64,000 nt of DNA from Akebia trifoliata. Taxonomy: Eukaryota > Streptophyta > Magnoliopsida > Ranunculales > Lardizabalaceae. Made by a program: the position numbers and the translations under genes. Each line of letters starts with the position of its first letter. Position 1 is the stretch's first letter. Below, piece by piece: positions 1-12,145 of this stretch. The stretch spans positions 17,501,040-17,565,039 of the forward strand of contig CM030705.1 in the NCBI GenBank assembly GCA_017979445.1, written 5' to 3'. Below the pieces are notes generated by a model that worked only from the letters and a program-made list of their open reading frames with translations, did not search any database and was not told where the DNA came from.

Positions 1-643
1 AATACGGAGTTGCCTCAGTCGAAATTCTGAACCAGGTTCGATAGGCATGGAGTGCAAAAGGCAACATGTCGTGCCAATCTTTGTACGTAACTACCATCTT
101 CTCGATAATTTTCTTAATATTCTTGTTGGCTACCTCGACTGCTCCATTCATCTTAGGTCTGTAAGGTACAGAGTTGTGATGAGTGATCTGGAAGTCATCG
201 CACATTTTGATCATATCCTTGTTTTTGAAATTCTTAGCATTGTCAGTCACTAGTCCGCTTGGAAGTCCATACAGGCAGATAATGTTGTTCTTGACAAACT
301 TCAGGACATTGCTTTTCGTGACATTAGCGTAAGAAGCGGCTTCTACCCATTTGGTAAAGTAGTCGATAGTAACGAGAATGAAACGGTGCCCGTTTGCAGC
401 TTTTGGAGAGATTTGCCCAATGACGTCCATGCCCTAGAGCGAAAAGGGCCAAGGAGTGGTCATATTATGCAATTCTGAAGGTGGGGCATTGATCTTGTTA
501 GCGTAGATCTGACATAGATGGCATTTGCGGACATGCTGATAGCAGTCACTCTCCATTGTCGTCCAGTAGTATCCCATCCTCATAATCTTCTTGGTTAGCA
601 TATAACCATTCATGTGAGGCCCACAGACTCTCCCATGTACCAT
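1..643 (-). pseudogene. Tat element integrase (zinc-binding domain and part of core)
   Basis: 643-434 encodes the HHCC zinc-binding part (CHLCQIYANK preceded by paired His). After an in-frame TAG near 434, the core follows (GMDVIGQISPKA, VTIDYFTKWVEA, LVTDNAKNF, PYRPKMNGAVE), with its Asp, Asp and the E of GAVE. The stop stands where the family has a Trp, so it looks like a TGG to TAG change. The domain continues beyond position 1. Confidence 0.85.
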
Positions 644-1774
644 CTAAATTAGTCGTTTTGCTTCTGTTTCTTCTATACACCTAAGTAAGATCTCATGATG
701 CGACTTCTTGTACAGAATACCGTTGCTTAAGAAGAATTGTCCTGCTAATTTTTGAATGGTCCTTATATCGTTTGGCGTTGCATCTGAGGGGAGGGTTTGA
801 TATTCTAGATATGCCTTGATGTCCGAGTACCATGGCTTTTCTTCCGGTTCTTCTACTTCGAAGGGTAAAAAATAGGTCGGCTCATCTTGAATCCCAATCT
901 CAATTGGGTCGATGACTAAGTCTTCCGATATAATGATCATAGAAACAAGTGTAGCTAGTGCATCCGCAAATTGATTCTTAGCTCTTGGCATGTACGTGAA
1001 TGTGATTCTATCAAAGCGTGAGCTTAGTTCCTCCAAATACTCGTGGTAAGGGACTAGTCTCTGTTCCCGGGTCTTCCATTCTCCAATCGTCTGATAGACT
1101 ACTAAGCTTGAATCTCCGAAAATATCGATCTCATCTACCTCGAGATCTAGTGCTGCTTTCAACCCTGCTATGCATGCTTCATATTCGGCCTCGTTGTTAG
1201 AGCATTGGAATTTTAATCTGATTGCAATTGGCACGTGGGACCCGTTTGATTTGATCAAGACTGCCCCTATTTCATTTCCTTTCTGATTAGCTGCTCCGTC
1301 GAAGTACATTTTCCAGCCTGGTTCTTCGTCATCATCATCATTTTCAATCTCGGTAAATAATATGACTTCATCCAGAAAGTTTGTCTTTAGTGGTTCGTAA
1401 TCAGGCAACGGGTGCTCGGTTAGGTGGTCGGCGATGGTTTGCCCTTTGATGGCCTTTTGAGTGACATAGGTGATGTCAAACTCAGATAACAATAGTTGCC
1501 ATTTTGCTGTGCGACCTGTTAATGTCAGTTTCTCGAAAATGTACTTCAGGGGGTCCATTCTAATGATGTGCATAGTCGAGTAACTAAGCAAATAGTGACG
1601 TAGTCGTTGAGATGCCCAGACTAATGCACAGCAAGTCTTCTCAAGTGACGAATATTTCGCCTCGTACTCGGTAAACTTCTTGCTGAGATAGTAGATGGCC
1701 TGCTCCTTTTGTCCTAATTCATCGTGTTGCCCTAGCACACATTCCATAGATGTTTCTTGCACTGAGATGTACAT
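644..1774 (-). pseudogene. Tat element RNase H plus additional (archaeal-type) RNase H
   Basis: The first part is the end of the usual Gypsy RNase H (QAIYYLSKKFTEYEAKYS, ALVWASQRLRHYL). From about residue 153 a second RNase H follows: MYFDGAANQKGNEIGAVL, NNEAEYEACIAGL, GDSSLVVYQ and NQFADALA, giving the D, E, D, D catalytic set. A second RNase H after the first is the hallmark of the Tat lineage. The frame is open for 376 codons, the best-preserved part of this copy. Confidence 0.9.
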
Positions 1775-2785
1775 CAGTAGAGGTTGCCCTGGAGTAGGAG
1801 GGACTAAAACTGGTGGATTGAGCAGATATTGATTGATCTTGTCGAATACTTCCTAACAGTCTTTGGTCCACTTTTTTGGCGTGTATTTCCTTAGTAGCTT
1901 GAAGACTGGCTCACAGATAGGTGTGAGTTGAACGATGAAACGGTTACTATACTATATTCTCCCCAAGAATGTCCGAACATCTCTCTCTGAAACGGGTGTT
2001 TTTATCTCGAGGATATACTTAGTTTTCGTCGGATCTATCTTGATGTCTCTTCTGTTGACGATGAATCCCAATAGCTTGCCTGATGTTGTCCCGAATACAC
2101 ATTTTGCCAGATTTAGCCTTCAACTGTACTTCCTCAACCTGTCCAACAACTTCTTTAAATTCACCAGATGGTATTCTCCAATGCCGGATTTAGCAATCAT
2201 GTCATCTACGTAGACCTCCATTTCTTTATGAATCATATCGTAGAATAATGCGGTCATTGTCTGTTGGTAAGTCGCCCCTGCGTTTTTCAACCTGAATGGC
2301 ATGATTTTGTAGTGGAAAGTACCCTATGGTGTGATGAATACAGTCTTTTCTTGATCTTCTTCTGTCATTTTTATTTGGTTATAGCCTGAGAAGCCATCCA
2401 TGAACGAGGACATGCCATACCCTGCTATACTATCGACTAAAGTGTCGATGTGTGGGAGTGAAAAATCGTCCTTAGGACTGGCCTTATTCAAGTCTCGGTA
2501 GTCAACACACATACGTACCTTCCCATCTTTCTTGGGTACTGGGACGATGTTAGCCAACCATTCAGGGTACGTAGAGACTGGAAGAAACCCTGCTTCGAAC
2601 TGCTTCATGACCTCATCTTTGACCTTGAGGGTCCATTCTGATTTTAATCTTCTTAGTTTTTGTTTGATCGGCTTGCTTCCGGTAGCGATTGGCAGTTTGT
2701 GGACGACCAGATCTGTGTCTAACCCAAGCATATCCCTGTACAACCATGCGAATACTTCTTGATACTTCTGTAAGAATTTGACCAT
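1775..2785 (-). pseudogene. Tat element reverse transcriptase, broken
   Basis: 2785-2324 covers the RT fingers and palm (NIVPVPKKDGKVRMCVDYRD, FMDGFSGYNQI, EKTVFITP). A TAG follows where the family has Trp, and then GTFHYKIMPFRLKNAGATYQ and VYVDDMIAKS, so the YVDD active site is intact. The connection region at 2119-1775 contains further stops or shifts. Confidence 0.88.
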
Positions 2786-4755
2786 TTCTCCCTTTTGTTG
2801 TTGTGTCAGTAAGACTCCAATTTTGACGATTCGTAGGTCCTCTTCGGTACCAAGATTGATTGAATTTGTATCCTCGATGTTTGGCTAAACACCTTTCTTG
2901 TGACGATCTACCAAGTCTTTGATTTTTTTGGGTGGGTATTCCATTTCGTCCTCAGATTCTTCTTCAATCCTCATGAGGTCAAAGTCGAGTTCAAGATTGA
3001 AATCATACTCATCTCTTTCAAATTTCGTTTTATCTAAGTACTCATTTGATGGAGACAGATCCCTTAAAAACTCTTTTTTTGATTTTTGAAAAATATCTGC
3101 TTTTTTTCAATTTGGAAAGCTTTTTGATTTTTGAGAAAATTTTAATTTTTTTACCTTTTGAGAAATATTTGCTTTTTTGTTGTTTTTAGGATACCTGAAA
3201 TAAGAAGAACAATCATGCAAATTCGTTAATAAAGATAGGGAGCCCTTAAAACAGTCTTTACCCAAGGACGATGGCTCATTATGACCCTCGAGCAAACTAG
3301 ATTCGACTAATGGTATTTTTTTTAGGCCTCAATAGCCTCGAGGGTCAATGGGAATTCCTCCCAATTGTCTAGAACTTCCCCTTCTCTGAGGGGACGAATG
3401 AGATGAGATAATGATTTGTTAGGTGATTTGGTCGATATTCGGAGACAACCATTATCTTCGATTGATTTTTGTTATATTGGGGCATGGTCTTTCCCAAGTT
3501 TGGTGGGATGACGACTGATGCCCAGTCAATGCCAGTGGGGAAAGGTGAATCGTTTTCTCGGCTGGTAGTGATTTCTGCCTTGGTGGATTCTAGAGCAGTC
3601 TCTAATAGACTTTCGTTGGAGTCCTCATTGAATAAAACATCAATGCCTTCCATGAAGGATGACTAGGACTCGACAACAGAGTCTTCATGAATGTGCACAG
3701 GTTTGAGATTGACCACTTTTGGCTTTTTTTTTTTACAGATTTTATTAGCAACGGTTCTGATAAATTGTCGGGTCTAATCTGAGACTTTGGGAAGCTAACG
3801 CTGATGTGAGGGACCTTGTCCAGATTCCAGACATTCGGTTCTCGATTTTGTTTTCTCGCTAGTCGAAGCTCTTTCTTCTTTTCGTTCATTTCTGTTATAT
3901 CTTTTTTTGTGGGCCTAAACCCCAATTCGAAATAAGGATTATATTTTTTTGCTTCGACTGGTGTAGCTTTCCCTTTTCCTCCTGGTCTCAACCCTTGTCT
4001 GGGTCAGTAACCTGCTTTCTTCAAAACCCGACCAATCATCAAATTTGTTCTCAATAACTCTGCCTTTACCTTTACCTTTTCCTTCCCTTTTTTCCACGTG
4101 ATTAACAATAGCAAATTGATATGAGTGATAGAGTGCTTTATCTTTCGTCATTTCGATATCGATAAATGGCACATCAGGAGCTCTCCCAGCCGGGATAAGA
4201 TTTTCTGCTAACACATATATCATCTTTTGCCCCATGATAAATTTGACTCTTTGGTGCAACAAAGACGGTACAGCCCCTACTATATGGATCCACAGCCTGC
4301 CCAACAGCAAGTTAAAGGTAGTTGGTATTTCCATGACTTCAAAGGTGCACGGGCCTATCGTGATAGGTACATCCACCTCTCCCAAAGAGTCTCTTCTTGA
4401 ACTGTCGAAGCCTCGGACAACCTTGTTGTTGGGCTTGACATGGGACCAATCAGCATTGAGTTTTCGAAAGGTTTCAAGCGGACAGACATTTAGTATCGAG
4501 CCGTTATCAATTAGTACTCTTGCCACCATCATGTCCTTACACATGACCATGATGTTTAACGGTTCCACATGCCCACGTCCTTCAGGCACAAATTCACTTT
4601 CAATGAAGATAATAGGATTGGGGGCCATGATCTGGCCAACCGTTTGCTCTAATTGTGCTGGTGAGGTAGTTGCGGGTACATGCGATTTTCCCAAAACTCT
4701 CAGTAATACCTCTTGGTGTTATTTTGACTTTTACATCAGACCCAGAATACTGATT
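2786..4755 (-). pseudogene. Tat element protease and protease-RT linker
   Basis: 4694-3939 contains a retropepsin: VARVLIDNGSILNVCPL with the D-N-G-S version of the catalytic D-T/S-G, and TTFNLLLGRLWI as the hydrophobic-G motif. Downstream (3990-2786) is a poorly conserved linker of the kind that precedes RT in Tat elements, broken by frame changes (3653-3369 and 3295-3107 are open pieces). Confidence 0.75.
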
Positions 4756-7160
4756 TGAACTGGCCATTTTTTTAGCTGGTCCACTATATTATGCTCACTC
4801 TTGCGAACGAGCTTAATGAAGTCTGTCGCCTCCTTGTCTATCACTTTTGCCTTTTCTTCTGTCTTGTCCTCTTTGTACAACTTACCCTTTCCTTTTGCCT
4901 TCCTTTTCTCTTCATCTGTCACCTCTTTTGCGATCTCTTCCCTGATACTTACCCCTTTTTTCTGACAACTTTTGGCATCTCCCTGCCCTTGTCATATGGT
5001 TGATATCAGCCACCATTATCTTTTTCATATTTTCAACCCCTACAGTTGTGGTGATGGTTGTCTCGTAACTCTAGGGAACTGCCTGGGTCGATCTATAGGG
5101 GAATGGTTTAGGTGAGCGAATGGTCTTGGGAGATGGTTCGGGTTTTACATTGAGAATGAGGGGTGGTGGTAATGATTTGGATGAAATGGTAGCATGAGAA
5201 GTTGATGGAGTGTATGGGATGATGAGTGGCGGACGTGAAAATGCAGTGTATGGTATATGAAGAAGGGGTCGGGTTGATCCTTGAGCATTTGACAGTGTGT
5301 AGGGGATAACAAGAGGAGGTCGGGTCGAGTTTTGATGGTTTGGTGATTTGTAAGGTATAACTAAAGGCGGTCGGGTAGTAGCATTTTGATGAGTGGGATG
5401 GATAGTGAGGTCGACCAATTTGAGAGGCACTTGTGGATTTTGAGATGAATTTGTTGTGTAATAGTTGACTGTACTGACCGTAGACGCCTTTGATTCCTGA
5501 GTTAAATAGACCCTGATTTTGGACCCAATAGGGGCTATCAAAGTAGACGGCTTGAAATCAAGTTCCCCGTGAATGACATTTACCCCGTGCCCACTTCCCC
5601 CTCTATTGTGAGTAGGTAAGGGGTTTTGGTTGATGTTCTGTTGTTGGGGATTGGCCGGCCCATCCAATATGAGTGCCCTTTTGTATATCAAATTCTGCAC
5701 CTGGTGCTTGAGTTGCCGCATTGATCTGTAGAGTGTCCTGGAGCACCCATGTGAAATTCACAAAACAAGCTTGGATTGTATCCTGGTGCCTTTTCGGCTT
5801 CTAGGTTTGGTGGTCGTTTCGTGAGGTACTCTCCCCTGAGCAAGATCGGGAGTAATTCTGATAGTGTCATTGGCAACCGAGTAAATACTCTGTTAACTCT
5901 GTTAGGCCGTGCTTGCTAACCTTGCCCATATTGTGGTGTCACTGGTGGAGGATTTGCCCTGAACTGGTTATGAGGTATGGAGTTCCAGACTGGCGGAGCT
6001 GCCGGAGCCCAAGAAGTTGACGGAGCTTGTGGTCTCGGTGGTGGTGCTGGAATGAAGAGGGACTGGTTTGGTTGTATATTGTTGACCTGCGTCTTTTCTC
6101 TCTTCTTCACTATGGATACTGATTTTCTCTGAGAGGGGATTCCTGCTATTACCCCTAAGCTTGTAAAATTGAATATCAGACCAGTTCGGATCCCATGAGA
6201 ACATGCTTGTAGTGTGCCCTACCAAGTGAGTATAGAAGGCGTGTCCTAGTGTCGAGATAAACGTGGTGTTCATCTCTTGTTCGGTCATTGCGGGCCTTAC
6301 TTGGGAGGCAGACTCTCGCTACCTCTGTGCATACTCTTTCACCATTTCTCTCTGTTTTCTCGTCATCTTCACCATATCATTCTAATCTAGGCCAACATCC
6401 GTATTGAATCGGTAATTGTGCCAGAACATTTCTGTCAGGTCTTGCCAACTCTTAATGAGAGTGTGGTCCAACCCAGATAACCATTTAAGTGCCAGCCCTA
6501 TTAAGCTTCTTTGGAACAACTGCACTAATAGCCTGTCATCCTCGCCGTACTGGCACATGGATCCACAATATAACTTTAGATACGGTAGAGGATACCCTAC
6601 TCCGTTATATTTTTCGAACTCCGGACACTTGAACTTGGCCGGTAATTGAGCATTGGGGTAAAAACATAGGTCCTTGAACCGAGTTCCACTCATCGTGTTG
6701 AGGCCCTTCATTCTTCTCATCTCTTCCTATAGAGACTTGATTTGCTGAGCCAATTTTTTGTCTATTGTGCTCTTGGCCTCTGTGGCCCTGTACTCACATT
6801 CGTTATCAAGAATAACCACAGGGGGTGGTCGATTCTGTGGAATATAGAGCGGGGGCCCCTGGTATTCAGGCATTGCAGGAGACATTGTGGTCTGTGGTCC
6901 CTGTGGAGGTTGCTCGGGTAAATCCTAATTCAACCCGGATGCGTGCTGCTGTATCGTTTGGGCTTATAGGATGCTGGCGTTGGCTAACACGGTACTTACT
7001 ATCTTTTCTTACCTTTCAATTATTTTCAATAGTGCTGCTATTTGTGGATTGATACCTAACGTTTCGGTTACTGGGGGTTATGCTGGTTTAGAAGAACTCA
7101 TGGTGACTGTAGATGATCTCAGAAAATATGGAGGTACCTCTGGTGCTTGTATTTCTTTCG
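4756..7160 (-). pseudogene. Tat element gag, broken
   Basis: An N-terminal stretch around 7100-6721 carries several stops. It is followed by a retrotransposon gag core (6720-6382: LPAKFKCPEFEKYNG, LYCGSMCQYGEDDRLLVQLF, ALKWLSGLD), its continuation (6288-5968: MTEQEMNTTFISTLGHAF), and a Pro/Gln-rich C-terminal region (6110-5071). The CEFHMGAPGHST-QC stretch near 5800-5720 looks like a worn zinc knuckle. Confidence 0.8.
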
Positions 7161-7280
7161 CTTGGCCACCTGTGGGTACAGAAGACCGAGCGTCACTATC
7201 TTGTTTATAAAAAGAAGATGCATGATGTTTTATTAGGTCGGGTAAGGTTGTTTATTATGGGTTTTAACTAAAAAATAATT

Positions 7281-7950
7281 TCTCGGCTCGGAACCGGCAC
7301 CAATACGGAGTTGGTGAAATGCATTAAAAAAGAATTACATCAGCACGGAGCTAGCATCGACACGGAGTCGATAAAATGTATTTGAAAACGGAATTATCTC
7401 AGCACGGAGCTGGCTTCGACACGAAGTCAGCATCAACACAGAGTTGGCATCAGCACGGAGCTGGCATCGACATGGAGTCGAAAAAACATTTTGAGAAAAG
7501 TAATTTCATCAGCATGGAGCTGGCATCGACACGGAGTCAGGAAAATATTTTGAAAAAGTAGTTTCATCAGCACGGAGCTGGCATCAACACGGAGTCGATA
7601 AAATATTTTGAAAATGAAATTATCTTAGCACGGAGCTGGCATCTATACAGAGTCACCATGAACACGGAGCTGGCATCGATACAGAGTCGAGAAAACACTT
7701 CGAAAAAGTAATTTCATCAACACGGAGCTGGCATCGACACGGAGTCGAGAAAACATTTTGAAAAAAATAATTTCATCAGCACGGAGCTGGCATCGACACG
7801 GAGTCGGGAAAGCATTTTGAAAAAATAATTTCATCAGCATGGAGCTGGCATTGACACAGAGTCGGAAAAACATTTTGAAAAAAGTAATTTCATCAGCACG
7901 GAACTGGCATCGACACAGAGTCGATAAACATTTTGAAAAAATAATTTCTG
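7281..7950. repeat. Minisatellite 1 in Tat leader, about 60-bp unit, about 10 copies
   Basis: Tandem units of roughly 58-62 bp read on the plus strand as CAGCACGGAGCTGGCATCGA, then CACGGAGTCG, then an A/T-rich run (AAAACATTTTGAAAAA, TAATTTCAT). Copies differ by substitutions and small indels. The array lies between the element's PBS and gag, in its untranslated leader. Open frames seen across it follow from the periodicity. Confidence 0.92.
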
Positions 7951-8254
7951 AGATAAATCGAGTTGGAATAACCCTTATTTTTGGTAACCTCCAATTCAGT
8001 TCTCTGAAATCATCGCCGGCTAGGCAGATCTCCAAGGAAGAGGCGGCGCACAATGACACTCTTAAATCACCTTATTCCCTGAATAGACGTAGTCTATCCC
8101 CCTCGTATCGACAGGGTAAGATCTTTCTAGGCACCGACTTTGATCAAGGATTGCAATTGGTGCTTTTTGAATTTTTTTTTTTTGAAAATGATTAAATTCA
8201 CTTGAATTAATTGGTTGGTTGTTATCCTTGTTAGATCATGAACTTGGTTCGAAA

Positions 8255-8940
8255 TTGGATATGGATCCGATTTGTAGTGGATCTGGGTCGTAGACCCAGT
8301 TTGAATGGATCTGGGTCGGGGACCTAGTTGTAGTGGATCTGGGTCATGGACCCAATTGAACGGATCTGGGTTGTGGACCCAATTGAATTGGATTTGGGTC
8401 GTGGACCCAGTTTGAATGGATCTGGGTCGTGGACCCAATTGAAATGGATCTGGGTCGTTAGCCCAGTTGAAATGGATCTGGGTTTGTGGACCCAGTTGAA
8501 GCAGGTCTGGGTCGTGGAAACAGTTAAAAATGGATCTGGGTTGTGGACCCAGTTGAAGCGGGTCTGGGTCGTAGACCCAGTTAAAAATGGATCTGGGTCG
8601 TGGACCCAGTTAAAAATGGATCTAAGTCGTGGACCCAATTGAAGCAGGTTTGGGTCGTGGACCTAGTTAAAAATGGATCTGGGTCGTGAGCCTAGTGGAC
8701 CCAATTAAAAATGGATCTGGGTCATGGACCCAGTTGACAACGGATCTGGGTCGTTGACCTAGTTGAAATGGATCTGGGTCGGACCCAGTTGAGAATGGAT
8801 CTAGGTCATGGACCCATTTGGAAGTGGATCTGGGTCGTGGACCCAGTTGAAGTGGATCTGGGTCATGGACCCAGTCTGAGTGGTGCGGGTCGTGGACCCA
8901 TTTAAATGGATATGGGTCCTGGACCCATTTTTGATGATTG
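8255..8940. repeat. Minisatellite 2 in Tat leader, 27-36-bp hairpin unit, about 20 copies
   Basis: Each unit contains TGGGTCGTGGACCCA, a 6-bp perfect inverted repeat around GTG, preceded by GGATC and followed by a GTTGAA-type spacer. Units vary in length and by point changes, many of which keep the dyad. It is unrelated in sequence to the array at 7281-7950. Confidence 0.92.
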
Positions 8941-10122
8941 GTGATGGATGGTAACGAATTTGATTGTAGGCTAGATTAATAGTATACCATGTTAGGTAGG
9001 GTCAACTTTGATCAATAGAATGTATGCGAGTTCTGTTTTGATCAAACAAATAAAAATAGCAAGGAGTACGCCCTAAGTTTAATTAAAAAATAATCTGTTT
9101 AAGCATTTTCAAGCCTTAAACATCAAAAGAAAAATAAACCTGAGAACAAAAGTTGTCAAGACTGATGTTGGAAATAAAATGAGCAAATTTTTTTTTAATC
9201 CGTATTTCAAACACGGATGGGCATAAAATACGCCAAACCGTACTTGAAATACGGACCAGTACGAATTTTTGGTTTTTTTTTTTTCCTTAAATCTGTATTT
9301 CAAACACGGATAGGCATAAAATACGCCGAAGTGTACTTGAAATACGGACCAGTACGAATTTTTGGATATATTTTATTTTATTTTATTTTTATTTTATTTA
9401 TTTATTTTTTAAGTTTGTTAGTCCAAAATGAGGCACATTGCCTCTGGTTTTTGGCTTGGGCAAAAAATAAGTTACATTTTTTCATTTTTTTATTTTTTTG
9501 TATTTTTTGATGATATGCATGATAAAAAAAAAAAAACTGATTTTTCCCCTCTTACCAAGGGAATAAGTAACAAAAATACATACCCCTAAGTCTATACAAC
9601 TTGCCATTGTGGGCTAACAACTTGGACTTCGAGGCCTGAATATATTAAACATTTACAACGTTGCTTCGAGGGTCAATATAGAATTGAAGACTTGTGTCCT
9701 AGCATTGTCTAATCGGGCACATGCATGCGGCTAGTAGGTGGTTTCACGGCTACCCGATCTTCAAACCTCATTGTCTAATCGAGTTTGATGTGTTCATTTT
9801 CGACCCTTGAAATAACGATCTCAAGCCGTAAAACTACTAAGCATCGGGGCTAAGTATATTGAGGGTGGGGTGGCTTCGAAGTAGGCTATGCTCGCAAGTT
9901 CACGTACAACAACATTTTTCATTTCTTTTTCATTCATCGACCCCCTTACAAGTACATAGTGAAGCAAAACAAGAAGGTAAGTAAATATTACATCATGTAC
10001 ATGGGAATGAAAAAAAAAGTGGAAAAAAAAACACACAAACAACAACCAACAAACAACATTAGTAAAACAAAAATCTATATTTTTTTTAAATAACCGAGTT
10101 TGTTACGAGGGATGAACCAAAG
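8941..10122 (-). other. Remaining Tat leader, no gene
   Basis: A/T-rich sequence between the PBS and the minisatellites, with homopolymer runs near 9370-9530 and 10010-10090 and the two-copy repeat noted separately. No supported coding region on either strand; the short open frames here match no family I know. Confidence 0.6.
9190..9365. repeat. Two-copy direct repeat with internal dyad (about 105 bp apart)
   Basis: Two copies of a block with CCGTATTTCAAACACGGAT, GGGCATAAAATACGCC and CTTGAAATACGGACC, separated by a T-rich run. Within each copy CCGTATTTCAA recurs inverted as TTGAAATACGG, so each copy can fold. It lies in the leader of the Tat element. Confidence 0.8.
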
Positions 10123-10141
10123 GTCCCTAGTGGAGTTGCCA
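10123..10141 (-). other. Primer-binding site of the Tat element
   Basis: The minus strand reads TGGCAACTCCACTAGGGAC directly after the LTR end. This closely resembles the TGGCGACTCC-GGGGA primer site typical of Tat/Ogre elements (tRNA-Arg type). Confidence 0.8.
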
Positions 10142-12145
10142 ACTATAGATACTGGATTTCGTCATTACGACGACCACATCTACTACGGTTTGGAGTCGTC
10201 ACCATTCATGTTGTAAGTGGGTGTGAATAGTCACCCGATGTAAATTTTTCAAAAAAAATGACATTTTTGACATTAGTGACTCGCGATGGATAAGGAACTA
10301 ATCGAACCTAGGGATTCAGTTAAGTGACTCGGTTGGAGAAAAGGGAAGGTGTTAGGCACCCTTTTCTCCCCGCCAAGTGGCGGTAACCTCAAAGAACTCG
10401 ATCATTTTGATTTTAAAAAAAATAAAAATAAAGTGTTACGTGTTGTGTATTTGTACCCTAAGTAGGAATTTATTCTCGGCTTGATCATAGGATCATCTTA
10501 TTGAAAAAGATGATCCTCATGGATCATTTGCCTTGAGGTCCATTTATCCCAAGTCCATTTAAAATAAAGTGAAGAGGAGAGGAGATGATAGAAGAGGGAG
10601 GAGGAGAGGGTAGAGAGAGAGGGGGGGTTATTTTTGTTGCACCCATATTGAAGCTTCAAGGTTTTCTTTTCTTTTCTCTCATTCCTTCTTCTTCTTCTTT
10701 TATGTCTTCTTGAGTTGAGTCCTTGGTGAGTTATGAGAATGTAACTCTTTTGAGGTTAATGCGAGAGAGTAGTGAAGAGATGAGTAGAGAGTTGAGAGTA
10801 GAGAGTAGAGTAGTTTTTTTTGTTATGAGACTTGGTAAGATTTTTTTTGTAGTGAGAGTTGGGAGAAAGAGAATTGGTAGTGAGAATTGGGAACCATTTT
10901 TAGGAAGAGAAAGGGGGTATTTATAGATGTTGAGGGGTTATTTTAGGGATATAATGGGGTAAAGTGGGAAAGAGTAGAGAATGAGATATGTTTTAAAGGT
11001 GGGGGGTATGAAATTATGAGTTGGAAGAGGGGTAATTATGTAATGAGGGTAAATGGGCTATGTTTTGATCTAAATGATTTGGATTTTAACCAAACCATTT
11101 GGGTGGAGTGTTTGGTGAGGTGAGATGATGGGTGTTTAAGAGGGTGGTTGATTGATTGATTGATTGGTGTTTGGTTTAAGAGAATTGAGGGTATAAGAGG
11201 GTGGTTGGGAGGATAAGGGAGATGGTGACATGTGGTAAGATGTGTGGAGGTTAGGGATTTATATTTAATTGATGGGAGAGAATGAGTGTTTGATTTGAGA
11301 GGATGAGTGTATGTTTAGGTTATAGAGATGGGTTTATAGAAAATGATGATGGTAGATTAGGGGGAGGTGTGAGTTGATGTGTTTGATTTGAGAGAATAGG
11401 GGTTAGGAAATTATGATGGTAGGTTAGGGGAGGGTGTGGGTTGATGTGATTTTTTAAAGAAAAGGTGATGTGGGTAGTTAATGTTTTAGAGAAAGATGAT
11501 GAGGTGGGTGGTTTGATGAGGGAGTGATGACATGTGTCATCTTTTGATGATAAAAGAGTGATTGTTTGATGTGGGTTGTGATTAGTGGGTTAGGGTTGTG
11601 GGTTGGATATGAATTAGATATGGGTTTCGGCTTAGGGGCATTGGGCTTGGGTTTTGAGAAAGGTTAGGGGTTTTATGAATTGGTTTGGGGTGATTTTGGA
11701 TTGGGTTTTTTTTAGGGTGGGTAGGTCGTAAGATTTAGGTGATATGAGATTAATTTTAGGTTGGGGGGGTAAGGTGGGAAATTGGTTTTTGGAGAATTGA
11801 GGGTTCATGGGCCATAGGTGGGCTTAGGTTTTTTCATATTTGGAGATGGAGCGGTGAAGGGATAGGTGTGCCAAGTCTCATTTTTTAATTTTATCCATTT
11901 TTTTGAGATTTTTTGAAATTATTGGATCGGTCAAAATGCCATGTGTTGGCAAATCGGGCCTTTTAGGGCCCGTTGGTAAATTTTATTGAGAATTTGTCAT
12001 TTTCGATTTTGGGAATGACACGATGAATATTGGGAAAGCATAGGGTAGGCTGAGTCCTTTTGGTGGGCCTCCTAGACCATTAAGAGGTCTTAGGGGCATC
12101 GATTTGATAAAAATGTCACTTTTTAGTGATTCGGGCCTTTGAGGT
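10142..12145 (-). repeat. Tat element LTR, proximal copy (A)
   Basis: About 2.0 kb, aligning over most of its length with the copy at 12146-14366 (same GATTTCG-CATTACGA-GACCACATCTAC start, same hairpin, same GGGCCTCCTA block near the far end). It lacks the outer ~170 bp present in copy B. From about 10720 to 11830 the plus strand is almost free of C, so the element-sense strand is almost free of G. Confidence 0.85.
10335..10369 (-). promoter_or_regulatory. Conserved LTR hairpin, copy 1
   Basis: Perfect 11-bp stem GGAGAAAAGGG / CCCTTTTCTCC (10335-10345 with 10359-10369) around a 13-nt loop that reads TGCCTAACACCTT in element sense. It lies about 190 nt inside the LTR end next to the PBS. Confidence 0.85.

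Noticed and set aside
8324..8642. Long open frames on both strands (about 100 codons)
   Set aside because: They follow the minisatellite period (repeated W-T-Q-L or N-W-V-H-D-P-D words) and carry no independent coding signal.
7281..8940. CRISPR-like regular repeats
   Set aside because: Units are contiguous and degenerate with no unique spacers, and the context is a plant retrotransposon leader.
10723..10926. 67-codon plus-strand ORF
   Set aside because: It lies in the C-free LTR tract, where the skewed composition changes stop frequency; no protein family resemblance.
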